Of a stretch of 21,646 nt of DNA, positions 13,947 through 21,646 are shown one piece after another; positions within the stretch are counted from its first letter, which is position 1, and each line of letters begins with the position of its first letter. The stretch is from NCBI GenBank assembly GCA_040002845.1, contig JBDUDR010000033.1, forward strand, positions 1 to 21,646. The letters run 5' to 3'. Origin of the DNA: JBDUDR01 sp040002845 (lineage in GTDB: Bacteria; Actinomycetota; Actinomycetes; Propionibacteriales; Nocardioidaceae). The notes beneath the pieces are model-generated. The model was not told where the DNA came from. It ran no database searches and worked only from the letters and a program-made list of their open reading frames with translations. A program made the translations under genes and the position numbers.

Positions 13947-14593
13947 CGGGTGGCACCTCCTTGACGGTCGGCTGACTTTGGGAATGACGTCGGTGAGACG
14001 TTCGGCCCGGCCGGCTGGTTCCCTGCTCGGAGCATGGTCAGCAACGGCACCAACCTGGCGCGACCTCTGGCGCAGCGCGACTTCACGGTTCCCTCGGCGC
14101 ACTCCAAGATCGCAGCCGCCTCCTGCACCGAGTAGCCCTCCATGTCGACCAGCACGATGGCCGCTCGCTGCTCGGGGTTCAGATGCCTGAGGGCTTCGAG
14201 CACCGTCGACCGCGCCTCCAGAGCCTCCGCCGGGTCAGCCTGCGGTTCGATCCCGAGCTCGGCCATCCGGTCCTCCTGGCTGGGCAACGGCTCGGTCTGG
14301 CGTACCTTGCGTCGCCGATGCCGGTCCATGCACGCGTTGACGACGACTCGGTGCAGCCAGGTGGTGACTGCCGCCTCGCCACGGTAGGACTCGGCACGTC
14401 GGAATGCGGACAACAACGCGTCCTGGAGGGCGTCCGCTGCCTCCTCGGGCTCTCCCATGGTACGCAGCGCGACTGCCCAGAGCCGGTCTCGATGACGGCG
14501 CACGAGCTCCTCAAAAGCATCCGGATCCCCCGCGACATGGAGTCGCATCAGCTCGCGGTCGTCGGTGTCCTCCCACCGCGGGGATGGGCTCAC
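13943..14593 (-). CDS. sigM: ECF RNA polymerase sigma factor SigM
   Basis: A 216-residue group 4 sigma factor. Region 2 (about 20-95) contains DAFEELVRRHRDRLWAVALR, DALQDALLSAFRRAESYRG and TWLHRVVVNACMDRHRRRK. Region 4 (about 130-185) contains LNPEQRAAIVLVDMEGYSVQ and then EGTVKSRCARGRARL. A poorly conserved tail of about 30 residues follows. The start is GTG 14593, overlapping the stop of the upstream pseudokinase gene by 4 nt (GTGA). Its position between the MurJ cluster and an anti-sigma gene, upstream of trxB, is that of mycobacterial sigM (Rv3911), which controls envelope and secretion functions. Promoter recognition is not predictable here. Confidence 0.92.
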   Translation of the reverse strand: MSPSPRWEDTDDRELMRLHVAGDPDAFEELVRRHRDRLWAVALRTMGEPEEAADALQDALLSAFRRAESYRGEAAVTTWLHRVVVNACMDRHRRRKVRQTEPLPSQEDRMAELGIEPQADPAEALEARSTVLEALRHLNPEQRAAIVLVDMEGYSVQEAAAILECAEGTVKSRCARGRARLVPLLTMLRAGNQPAGPNVSPTSFPKSADRQGGATR

Positions 14594-16245
14594 CCGTCGA
14601 CCTTGAGCTCGGCGATCCCGCCCTTGTAGGAACCCTTCCCGTCGGGTGGCAGCTTCGTCAGGTAGAAGAGCAGGAAGCGGGTCGTGACCGGGCTGTCGGG
14701 CGTCAACGTGGCCTGGGTACCGGCGTCGCTGGCGGAGGCCACCACGCGGAGGCCGGCGAGGAGCTCCGGTGGGGAAGTCTGGGCTTCCGGTGCTGCCCGC
14801 AGCTCTACATCGGTCCCGCTGCCGAGCAGCGTCAGGTCCACCGAGGTGACCGCCCTGACCTCCCCGAGATCGACGAGCAGACCCACGCCCGGTTTTTCGT
14901 TGCCGAGCTGCGGGCTATTGAAGTACGTCTTGGTGGTCCACGAGGTGCTCGGGTCGCCGTCGGTGGCCAGTGGAACCTCGTCAGGGTTCTCGGCGCCGCT
15001 CCCGCCGTTCACGACAGGGTCGAAGCTCGACACGGCGGCAATGTGCACCGGACCGGGCGGAGTGGTTCCGGCAGCGGACTGCGACCTGCTCGGCGTCGAA
15101 GGATCGGACCCGAAGTCGCTACGCCCCAGCTCGAACGCCAAGAGCGCCGCACCGGCCACCAGCACCGCCAGCGCGACCCACAACAAGGCCCTCCCCCAAC
15201 CTCCTGGGTCGGTCGCTGCGGGTGCCACCGATCGTCCGTTGACCGGGGTACGGCGTGGCGTCGGCATGGGTGGCGCCGTCTGGCCGGCCGGGTCCGCGCC
15301 CGGCGAGCCCGCGCCGTTTGCGGCGATCGCGGCAGCACTGGGGGATGTCAGGGCCGCGAGCAGGCCCGGGGCGGCACCGAGGTCAGCCCCGATCGGAGCG
15401 TCCGGCATGTCGACGACCACTGAGGTGAGGGCGGCCGCCACCTGGGCGGCCGTGGTCAACGGCTGCGGGTTGTACCGGCCAGGTTCGCTGAGGATGCGGT
15501 CACACACATCGTCGAGTGGCTTCGGTACGCCGGCCCGCACTTGGCGTGGGCGGAGCACCTTCCCGTGCTCGGTGGGTGCTGCGCTCATGCCGGCCAACGG
15601 CCCATCTGGCCAGCGACCCACCAGACAGGCGTAGAGCAGTCGACCGAGATCGCGGACATCGTCGGCCTGCGGGTCGGAGGAGCCGCTCGGCTCGAGCGCA
15701 GCCTTGATCGCGAGCCCGATCACCTTGACCGAGCCGTTGTCGGTGATCACGACGTTGTGCGGCGTGAGCTGGCTGTGGCAGATCCCCGCCCGGTGCGCGG
15801 TCGCGATCGCCTCGGCAACCTGTCCGACCACCCACGCGGCCCGGCGAGGCGGAAGCGGGCGCTCGGCGAGCAGCAGGTCAAGAGAGTTGCCGAAGGCCCA
15901 TTCGCGTACCACGAAGACGTTGGAGTCCTCCTGCGACGCGTCGAGGACTCGCAGGAACCTGCCGTCGAGCACCCGGGCGGAGCTGCGGGCAGCGGCCAGC
16001 AGGTCGGCCGCCCGGCTGTCGGACACCGGGAGCACCTGCACGGCCACCGATCTGGCCAAGACGGAGTCGGTCGCGCGCCACGCCTTGGCGCCGGCGTGAT
16101 CAGATATCAGGTCCTCGACCAGGTATCGGGTGGCCACCACCGTCCCCGGTCCGACCGTTCCGGCTGCCACGGTCCCCCTTCGGTCCTGGTCCGGTGCCTG
16201 CTTGCTCAGGCCTGTTTCGATGAGGCCAATGTTAGGCGCTCTCAC
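14590..16245 (-). CDS. MurJ-associated pseudokinase with TM and discoidin-like extracellular domain
   Basis: 551 residues. A protein-kinase-like domain spans about 36-275, but all three catalytic signatures are lost: the VAIK lysine is Q70 (VAVQVLP), HRDLKPxN is HSQLTPHN (157-164), and DFG is IGL (176-178). A Pro/Ala linker, one TM helix (about 351-373) and a C-terminal domain (about 402-550, with DGDPSTSW and VGLLVDLG) resembling F5/8-type discoidin modules follow. In M. tuberculosis the same parts are fused to MurJ as MviN (Rv3910), where the phosphorylated pseudokinase binds FhaA. Here it is a separate gene 76 bp after murJ. The GTG 16245 start has no clear ribosome site; a nearby downstream start is possible. 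Confidence 0.87.
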   Translation of the reverse strand: MRAPNIGLIETGLSKQAPDQDRRGTVAAGTVGPGTVVATRYLVEDLISDHAGAKAWRATDSVLARSVAVQVLPVSDSRAADLLAAARSSARVLDGRFLRVLDASQEDSNVFVVREWAFGNSLDLLLAERPLPPRRAAWVVGQVAEAIATAHRAGICHSQLTPHNVVITDNGSVKVIGLAIKAALEPSGSSDPQADDVRDLGRLLYACLVGRWPDGPLAGMSAAPTEHGKVLRPRQVRAGVPKPLDDVCDRILSEPGRYNPQPLTTAAQVAAALTSVVVDMPDAPIGADLGAAPGLLAALTSPSAAAIAANGAGSPGADPAGQTAPPMPTPRRTPVNGRSVAPAATDPGGWGRALLWVALAVLVAGAALLAFELGRSDFGSDPSTPSRSQSAAGTTPPGPVHIAAVSSFDPVVNGGSGAENPDEVPLATDGDPSTSWTTKTYFNSPQLGNEKPGVGLLVDLGEVRAVTSVDLTLLGSGTDVELRAAPEAQTSPPELLAGLRVVASASDAGTQATLTPDSPVTTRFLLFYLTKLPPDGKGSYKGGIAELKVDG

Positions 16246-16321
16246 AGGATGCGGGGGCCGATCAGGCAGCCGTTGGAGATAACGGATCGGGCAAACCTCG
16301 GCCGCGGACGGCTGAGCCTGG

Positions 16322-17992
16322 TTACCTGCCGGGCCGCAACCGCCGGGTGAGCGTACTGGTGATGTCGCTCACCTCACTGATCTTGAGGGCCCGCGCGCAG
16401 CCGACGAAGACCGGCAGCGCCACCGACGCAGACAACGCCAGCGACATGATCGCCTGTCCGGGGTTCTGGTCGTGCAGGCCGAGCGCGGACAGGCCCGCCT
16501 GCACCAGCCAAGCCGCGCCGGCGGCCGGAAGGGCAGCGACCAACGTGCGCCCCAAGAACACCGCCAGCCGGGCTCGTTCGAACCCACCCAGCCGGCGCGC
16601 CAGCAGCTGCATCGACACCAATGAGCCGACGAGGTATGAGCCGGCGTACGCCAGGGCGAGCATCGCGGTGTACGCGTCGTCTGGGCCGAACTGGGTCAGG
16701 AGCAGCGCCAACCCGATGTTGGTGGCGGCGATTGCGCACTGGACGACGAACGGGGTGCGCGTGTCCTCCAGGGCGTAGAAGCCCCTGAGCACCAGGTAGT
16801 GAGAGGTGAAGAACACCAGCCCCGGCGCGAAGGCCATGACTGTGTAGCCCAGCGGTGCCGTGTCGCCCGCCGCCGCGCCCCAGCCGAAGATGAAGGTGGC
16901 GATGACCGGTCCGAGCGCCACCAGACCGGCGGCTGTCGGCACGATCACCGACAGCGCGAGCCGCATGGTGCCGGCCAGCTCGCTGCGGACTCGATCGAAG
17001 CGTGCATCGGCCGCTAGGCGGGACACGGCGGGCAGGGTCGCCGTCGCCAGCGACACGGTGATGATCGAGTGCGGCACCATCATGAGCAGGAACGCGTTCG
17101 AGTAGACCGTGTAGCCGGGCGAGTCGGCGGGTCCCCCGGTCACCGCCCGAGCCGAGCCGGCCGAGGCCAGGCGCACTACGACCGTGTAGGCGATCTGGTT
17201 GACGATGACGAACATGACGGTCCACATGCCGAGCCGCAACGTGTGGCTCAGCCCGGTGTGCAGAAAGTCGAACCTCGGCCGGAACGTGAAACCTGCGGCC
17301 TTGAGGAAGGGCAGCAGCAGCAGGGTCTGAACAGCGATCCCCAGCGTCGCGCCGAATCCGAGCACGAACTCCTGGTGGCTCGTGTACGCACCGGTCCCGT
17401 TCTGGACTCCGAAGAGCCCGAGGTACGCGCCGAGTACCGCCACCGAGACGACGTTGTTGGCGATCGGGGCCCACATCATCGGACCGAACCTGCCACGTGC
17501 GTTGAGCACCTGACCGACCAAGACGAACATGCCGTAGAAGAAGATCTGCGCCAGGCAGTACCTCGACAGGTCGATGAGCGAGCCGAGCTGGTCGTGCAGC
17601 GGCGGTGTCAGCCAGCGCGGTGACAAGAAGATCCGCATCAGCCAGGGGGCCAGGGCAACGACGGCAGCCGTGACGGCAGCCAGGCCGATCATGCTCAAGG
17701 TGAGCACCCGGTTGGCGTACGCGTCTCCACCGTCATCGTCGTTGCGCATCGAACGCACGAGCTGCGGGACGAGAACCGTGTTGAACACCCCACCCGCCAG
17801 CAGGATGTACAGCATGTTGGGCACCGTGTTGGCGATGTTGAACTGCTCGGCATGCACGCCGATGCCCAGTGCGGCGGCGATCATCGCGGCTCGTACGAAG
17901 CCCGTCAGCCGGGACAGCAACGTGCCCGCGGCCATCACGGCGCTGGAGGAAAGGAGGCTGCTCCCGCCGCCTTCTGGATGGGCGTCGCTCAC
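16322..17992 (-). CDS. murJ: Lipid II flippase MurJ (MviN)
   Basis: 556 residues and about 14 hydrophobic segments of the MOP-superfamily flippase that exports lipid II for peptidoglycan synthesis. The N-terminus SSAVMAAGTLLSRLTGFVRA and the following ADQFNIANTVPNML-like segment (AEQFNIANTVPNMLY here) are the MurJ signature. Further typical stretches are RYCLAQIFFYGMFVLVGQVL, NARGRFGPMMWAPIANN and VPHSIITVSLATATLP. The start GTG 17992 overlaps the DUF6049 stop (GTGA) and has GGAGG 9-13 nt upstream. Reading from ATG 18073 would add 27 residues inside the neighbour gene. Unlike mycobacterial MviN, there is no C-terminal pseudokinase fusion. Confidence 0.94.
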   Translation of the reverse strand: MSDAHPEGGGSSLLSSSAVMAAGTLLSRLTGFVRAAMIAAALGIGVHAEQFNIANTVPNMLYILLAGGVFNTVLVPQLVRSMRNDDDGGDAYANRVLTLSMIGLAAVTAAVVALAPWLMRIFLSPRWLTPPLHDQLGSLIDLSRYCLAQIFFYGMFVLVGQVLNARGRFGPMMWAPIANNVVSVAVLGAYLGLFGVQNGTGAYTSHQEFVLGFGATLGIAVQTLLLLPFLKAAGFTFRPRFDFLHTGLSHTLRLGMWTVMFVIVNQIAYTVVVRLASAGSARAVTGGPADSPGYTVYSNAFLLMMVPHSIITVSLATATLPAVSRLAADARFDRVRSELAGTMRLALSVIVPTAAGLVALGPVIATFIFGWGAAAGDTAPLGYTVMAFAPGLVFFTSHYLVLRGFYALEDTRTPFVVQCAIAATNIGLALLLTQFGPDDAYTAMLALAYAGSYLVGSLVSMQLLARRLGGFERARLAVFLGRTLVAALPAAGAAWLVQAGLSALGLHDQNPGQAIMSLALSASVALPVFVGCARALKISEVSDITSTLTRRLRPGR

Positions 17993-20217
17993 CCGGTTGC
18001 CTCCGCGGTACGGCTTCGGATGCGCCGCACGATGCGACGGATCGCAGTCCCGAACAACACCGCGAATCCGCATCCGACGATGACCCAGCCGACCACGCCG
18101 TACTGGGTGGTGCGCACGCTGAGCTGATGGGTGATCCCGAACGTGCGGCCATCTGAGGTCTGCAGGCGAACGAACACGGTGGTCAGTCCCACCCGGTCAG
18201 ACCGGGCCTGCACCTGAAGCTGCACCCTCTCTCCGGCTTCGATGGTGACCGGTTTGGGCACCGTGAGCTCGAGGGCAGGGTCGGCGGGGCTTGCGCTCAG
18301 GGCGACGGTCACGGCGCGGTCCAGGCCATTGCTGACGGTGACCGGGAACCTGCCGTTGCTGCTGGACAAGGTCACCGACTGTGCGGACTGCACGCCGAGG
18401 TGACCGAGGCCGCCGCGCGCGTGCGCGGTCTGCCGGGCGATCAGCTGCGCGACGGCGGCCGCCTGATTGCGCCAGTTCACCGACAGGTCGAGCGAGATCA
18501 TCCGGTCGTACGACGACTGGACCTCACCAGAGTTCGCGAGCAGCTCGGTCAAGGTCGTCGATGCACGGCGCAGTCGGCTCACCGAGTCAACGAGTGACGG
18601 GGCCAGCTCGTCTAGTGAATTGCCGGCTGAGTAGGCGAACTCACCGGTATAGGTGGCAGAGGTCTGGCTGAGCGTGTCGACGAGCGGGGTCAGCTTGAGC
18701 CATGGCACGTTGAGGCCGGTGAAGAAACCTGCCGCGCTCCAGTCGGGTCCCGGATCCCACGGGCGCGGAGGAACAACCACCAGCGACTGCGGCGGATGGG
18801 CGGCCAGCACGTCGAGCGCTGCCTCGGTCAGCAGCCGCTGCCGCACCTGAATGGCCGAGTTGACATCACCCGGGCCTGGCCCACCCTCGAAGACGTTCGC
18901 GTCGTAGATCACGGCGCGGGCGGATCCGCCGGCCCCTTGTACGTTGATCAGCGACCCGGTATGTGGGGACCACTGCGGAAGCACGCCGGAGGAGAGCAGG
19001 GAGGCGATGAACCCGGTCCGACCTGCCGCGAGGACCATCGCCTTGTCCGCCTCCCCACCGGAGGGCCAGTTGATGGTTTCCGCCGGGATGCCGTTGTCGG
19101 CGAGCACTTGTTGCGACGTGGCCGCTGCGGTTTCGAGGAGCTGACCCCGGTGAGCGCGCACGACCGCCCCCACGTCGATGTCGCCGAACGGGATGGCGTA
19201 CTGCTCTCGTCCCGTTGCCGCGCTGACCAGGTTGTCTGCGAAAACCTTCCCCGCGTCGGAGTGCTCGCCTGGTACGGCTCCGGACTCCGCGCCGTCGGCT
19301 GGTTCGAGTGAGTTGACCTGGTAGCCGCGCGCCATCGCGTGTGCGGCGCGAAGGACCGCGGGATCGATCAGCCAGGTGATGGAGTTCTGGGCGCCGCGGC
19401 CCATCTGGACCATGCGGTCAAGCCGGCCGTCGGGCTCCATCAAGGCGCCAAGGCGGTCGCCCAGCAGCACCCCCGAGCCGCGCTGCCGCACCGGTGAGGT
19501 GATCGGCCAGACGACGGAGACGTTGACGGGGGCTGGCTTCGGGCTGTCGGGAACCAACGGGATGAAGGTTCGCGCTCGGGCGTCGGCGGTGCCGGGCCGT
19601 GTGCCGTCCGGATGGGTTCCGATCACATGAACGGCGAGCCAGTAGATGCCCGCCTGGCCGCTGATTCCGAGCTGACGGTAGGGGATCTCCAGTGAGTAGG
19701 TGGCCGACTGGCCGGCCGGAAGCGAGGGAATCTCGTCCCAGCTCTGGTTGGGCTTGCTCTCGATGATCCGCGGGCCAACATCGCTTGCCGGGTCACTCTT
19801 CAGCGCGTCCGTGATCTGTTGCTCGCTCGTCATCGGGGTCGGAGAGAGTACGAGGTAGGTGCGTACCGTCGTCCAAGCCGCCTTGTCGTGGTTGGTGATC
19901 GTGCCCGACACCGAAACCGGCTCACCAGGAACCAGCGTCGACGGGCTGATGGATGTGATCGTCACGGTCAGCGGGTCGGGGTGGATGAGAACCGATCGGC
20001 TCGCGCGAGCGGCCCGTTGCGGACCGTGTTCGCCGGGCATCCCGCCGTCTGGGCTCCGCGTCTCGTGGGAGTCGACCGTGGCGCTGGCGCGTGGTGCAGT
20101 CGGCGTCACCGCGAGAGGGGTGGCGGCGACGGCCGCCGCGAGACCGACCATCGCGAGGATGCCTCGAAACTTCCGCGCGGACCGGCTCACGCCAGCATCC
20201 GGGGACGGGCGGGGCAC
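17989..20217 (-). CDS. DUF6049 family secreted, C-terminally anchored protein
   Basis: About 742 residues. A signal peptide (basic RSARKFRG, hydrophobic ILAMVGLAAAVAATPLAV, cleavage near ASA) is followed by an Ig-like region starting at LTVTITSISPSTLVPGEP, a large central region, a C-terminal beta-rich segment, one TM helix (YGVVGWVIVGCGFAVLFGTA) and a short basic cytoplasmic tail. This is the architecture of the conserved Rv3909-position protein next to murJ. Its function is undetermined; the gene order suggests a role in lipid II or envelope assembly. GTG 20217 is my start because a TAGCAT box lies 8 nt upstream; GTG 20190 still keeps the signal peptide. It is the first gene of the murJ-sigM chain. 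Confidence 0.82.
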   Translation of the reverse strand: MPRPSPDAGVSRSARKFRGILAMVGLAAAVAATPLAVTPTAPRASATVDSHETRSPDGGMPGEHGPQRAARASRSVLIHPDPLTVTITSISPSTLVPGEPVSVSGTITNHDKAAWTTVRTYLVLSPTPMTSEQQITDALKSDPASDVGPRIIESKPNQSWDEIPSLPAGQSATYSLEIPYRQLGISGQAGIYWLAVHVIGTHPDGTRPGTADARARTFIPLVPDSPKPAPVNVSVVWPITSPVRQRGSGVLLGDRLGALMEPDGRLDRMVQMGRGAQNSITWLIDPAVLRAAHAMARGYQVNSLEPADGAESGAVPGEHSDAGKVFADNLVSAATGREQYAIPFGDIDVGAVVRAHRGQLLETAAATSQQVLADNGIPAETINWPSGGEADKAMVLAAGRTGFIASLLSSGVLPQWSPHTGSLINVQGAGGSARAVIYDANVFEGGPGPGDVNSAIQVRQRLLTEAALDVLAAHPPQSLVVVPPRPWDPGPDWSAAGFFTGLNVPWLKLTPLVDTLSQTSATYTGEFAYSAGNSLDELAPSLVDSVSRLRRASTTLTELLANSGEVQSSYDRMISLDLSVNWRNQAAAVAQLIARQTAHARGGLGHLGVQSAQSVTLSSSNGRFPVTVSNGLDRAVTVALSASPADPALELTVPKPVTIEAGERVQLQVQARSDRVGLTTVFVRLQTSDGRTFGITHQLSVRTTQYGVVGWVIVGCGFAVLFGTAIRRIVRRIRSRTAEATG

Positions 20218-20252
20218 GCATCCGATGCTAACCGTCAATACGATGTGTTTTT
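20218..20252. promoter_or_regulatory. 35-bp divergent promoter region, probably leaderless both ways
   Basis: The whole gap between the divergent GTG starts is about 35 bp. TAGCAT on the minus strand (20230-20225) lies 7-8 nt before GTG 20217; TACGAT on the plus strand (20239-20244) lies 8 nt before GTG 20253. Neither start has a Shine-Dalgarno. Any -35 elements would lie at the edge of or inside the opposite gene, and I see no strong match to TTGACA at the right spacing; TTGACG at 20238-20233 (minus) is too close. Confidence 0.4.
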
Positions 20253-21646
20253 GTGCCTGGCTCCCTTTCCTCGCCCGCGAACCATGAACGTCTCTCCGAC
20301 GTCCAGCGCAACGCGGTCCGCGAGATGTTACGGATCGCGCCGGTGGTGGATGAGTTGGGCGGGCGGTTCCAGGCTGCCGGCGAGGAGATCGCTCTGGTCG
20401 GTGGCTCTGTACGGGATGCATTGATGGGCGGGCTGGGGCCGGATCTGGACTTCGCCACCTCTGCCCTTCCCGAGGTGACGGAGCGGCTGGTACGCGGCTG
20501 GGCTTCGGCCGTGTGGGACGTGGGCCGGGCCTTCGGCACAATCGGAGCCCGGATGGGCGACCGGGTGCTGGAGATCACGACCTACCGCTCCGAGGCGTAC
20601 GACCCCGACTCACGCAAGCCGGCGGTCGACTTCGGCCACTCGCTGACCGGGGATCTCGGCCGCCGAGACTTCACCGTCAACGCCATGGCGCTGGCGCTGC
20701 CCGCTCGTGAGTTCGTCGACCCGTACGGTGGTCTGAACGATCTGGCCTCGAAGGTGTTGCGTACGCCGCTCACCCCAGAGCAGTCGTTCGGGGATGATCC
20801 GCTGCGGATGCTGCGGGCGGCGCGATTCGCGGCGCAGCTCGGCTTCGACACTGACCCGGCAGTGGTGGAGGCGATGGCCAGCATGGCCGAGCGGATCGAG
20901 ATCGTCTCGGCGGAGCGGGTGCGCGACGAGCTCGTCAAGCTGGTGCTGTCGTCCCAGCCGCGTCGCGGACTGCGATTGCTGGTCGAGACCGGACTTGCCG
21001 AGCACGTGATCCCGGAGCTGCCGGCCCTCCGACTCGAACGCGATGAGCATCATCGACACAAGGATGTGTACGAACACAGCTTGACGGTGCTCGAACGGGC
21101 CATCGAGCTGGAGTCGCGGCTCTCTTCCGGCCGGCCGGATCTGGTGGTTCGGCTGGCAGCGTTGCTGCATGACATCGGGAAGCCCCGCACCCGGCGGTTT
21201 TTGCCCGACGGCTCGGTGACGTTCCACCACCACGACATGGTCGGCGCGGCGATGGCTCGGAAGCGGTTGCGTGCGCTGCGCTTCCCCAACGACCAGGTAG
21301 AAGCGGTGAGCCGATTGGTGGAGCTTCACCTGCGATTCCACGGGTACGGCTCGGGAGGATGGACCAACGCCGCCGTCCGGCGGTACGTACGCGACGCCGG
21401 TCGTGAGCTGGAGCGGCTGCACGTGCTGACCAGGGCCGACTGCACCACCCGCAACCGGCGCAAGGCCGAGATGCTGAGCCGGACCTACGACGATCTGGAG
21501 GAGCGGATAACGCGGCTCTCGGAACAGGAGGAGCTCGCCTCCCTGCGACCCGATCTCAACGGGACGCAGATCATGGAGATCCTCGGGATCGGGCCAGGCC
21601 CCTTGGTGGGTGAGGCGTACCGCCACCTGCTCGAGCTGCGCACCGA
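20253..21646 (+). CDS. pcnA: CCA tRNA nucleotidyltransferase (3' end beyond window)
   Basis: 464 residues are visible and the frame is still open at the window end. This class II nucleotidyltransferase adds or repairs the tRNA 3' CCA. It shows LVGGSVRDALMGG (48-60), the catalytic DLD (64-66), RRDFTVNAMAL, the RMLRAARFAAQLGF nucleotide-selection region and a C-terminal HD domain with ALLHDIGKP and FHHHDMVGA. GTG 20253 is the only start after the in-frame stop at 20229-20231 that keeps the full N-terminus; the next is ATG 20325. Usual family length is about 470-490, so only a few residues are missing. It is divergent from the DUF6049 gene, without the NUDIX gene often found between them. Confidence 0.95.
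   Translation, partial: MPGSLSSPANHERLSDVQRNAVREMLRIAPVVDELGGRFQAAGEEIALVGGSVRDALMGGLGPDLDFATSALPEVTERLVRGWASAVWDVGRAFGTIGARMGDRVLEITTYRSEAYDPDSRKPAVDFGHSLTGDLGRRDFTVNAMALALPAREFVDPYGGLNDLASKVLRTPLTPEQSFGDDPLRMLRAARFAAQLGFDTDPAVVEAMASMAERIEIVSAERVRDELVKLVLSSQPRRGLRLLVETGLAEHVIPELPALRLERDEHHRHKDVYEHSLTVLERAIELESRLSSGRPDLVVRLAALLHDIGKPRTRRFLPDGSVTFHHHDMVGAAMARKRLRALRFPNDQVEAVSRLVELHLRFHGYGSGGWTNAAVRRYVRDAGRELERLHVLTRADCTTRNRRKAEMLSRTYDDLEERITRLSEQEELASLRPDLNGTQIMEILGIGPGPLVGEAYRHLLELRT

Noticed and set aside
11844..13964. 706-residue plus-strand ORF across trxB and the anti-sigma gene
   Set aside because: It is antisense to two confidently identified genes and has no domain sense.
1..21646. 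CRISPR array, tRNA/rRNA genes, insertion sequences or integrase genes
   Set aside because: No regularly spaced repeats, cloverleaf sequences, transposase or recombinase motifs were recognised on either strand.

Overview
The window is high-GC DNA from an actinobacterium. It covers the conserved neighbourhood beside the chromosome origin. The gene set (parA-parB, an N-acetyltransferase, cwlM, trxA, trxB, anti-sigma/sigM, a MurJ-associated pseudokinase, murJ, a DUF6049 protein, pcnA) matches the order known from Mycobacterium (roughly Rv3907c to Rv3918c) and other Actinomycetota. MurJ and the pseudokinase are separate genes here, and a Ddl-like ligase plus an aminotransferase lie between parB and the acetyltransferase. 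That suggests a non-mycobacterial lineage, but I cannot name a genus.

Region 1 (1-1489): the end of parA, then all of parB. The 5' part of parB carries a perfect parS core (340-353) just after three DnaA-box-like nonamers. The 307-bp gap after parB holds more DnaA-box-like sequences and a 15-bp imperfect inverted repeat.

Region 2 (1490-7218): an accessory block inserted between parB and the ddl-like gene. It has an ArsR-type regulator, an MFS exporter and a DUF2568/YrdB membrane protein in one operon; a convergent 14-TM DHA2 drug exporter with twin palindromic operators; a cupin; a graveyard of gene fragments (a frameshifted LuxR-type HTH relic and a doubly truncated AbiEi/AbiEii-like toxin-antitoxin relic); and a TetR regulator.

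Region 3 (7167-11411): a Ddl-like ATP-grasp ligase and a PLP aminotransferase form a minus-strand operon. A GNAT protein is divergent to them and convergent with cwlM. The CwlM homologue lacks two of the expected amidase active-site residues.

Region 4 (11518-20217): minus-strand redox and envelope genes. trxB-trxA are preceded by a textbook sigma-R-type promoter (GGAAT-N18-GTT) and followed by a strong 14-bp-stem hairpin. Upstream of them is a chain of DUF6049 gene, murJ, pseudokinase, sigM and anti-sigma factor, with 4-nt start/stop overlaps at three junctions. This cluster links lipid II export, control of peptidoglycan synthesis, envelope stress sensing and thiol redox balance.

Region 5 (20253-21646): pcnA (CCA-adding enzyme), divergent from the DUF6049 gene across only about 35 bp and running off the window end.
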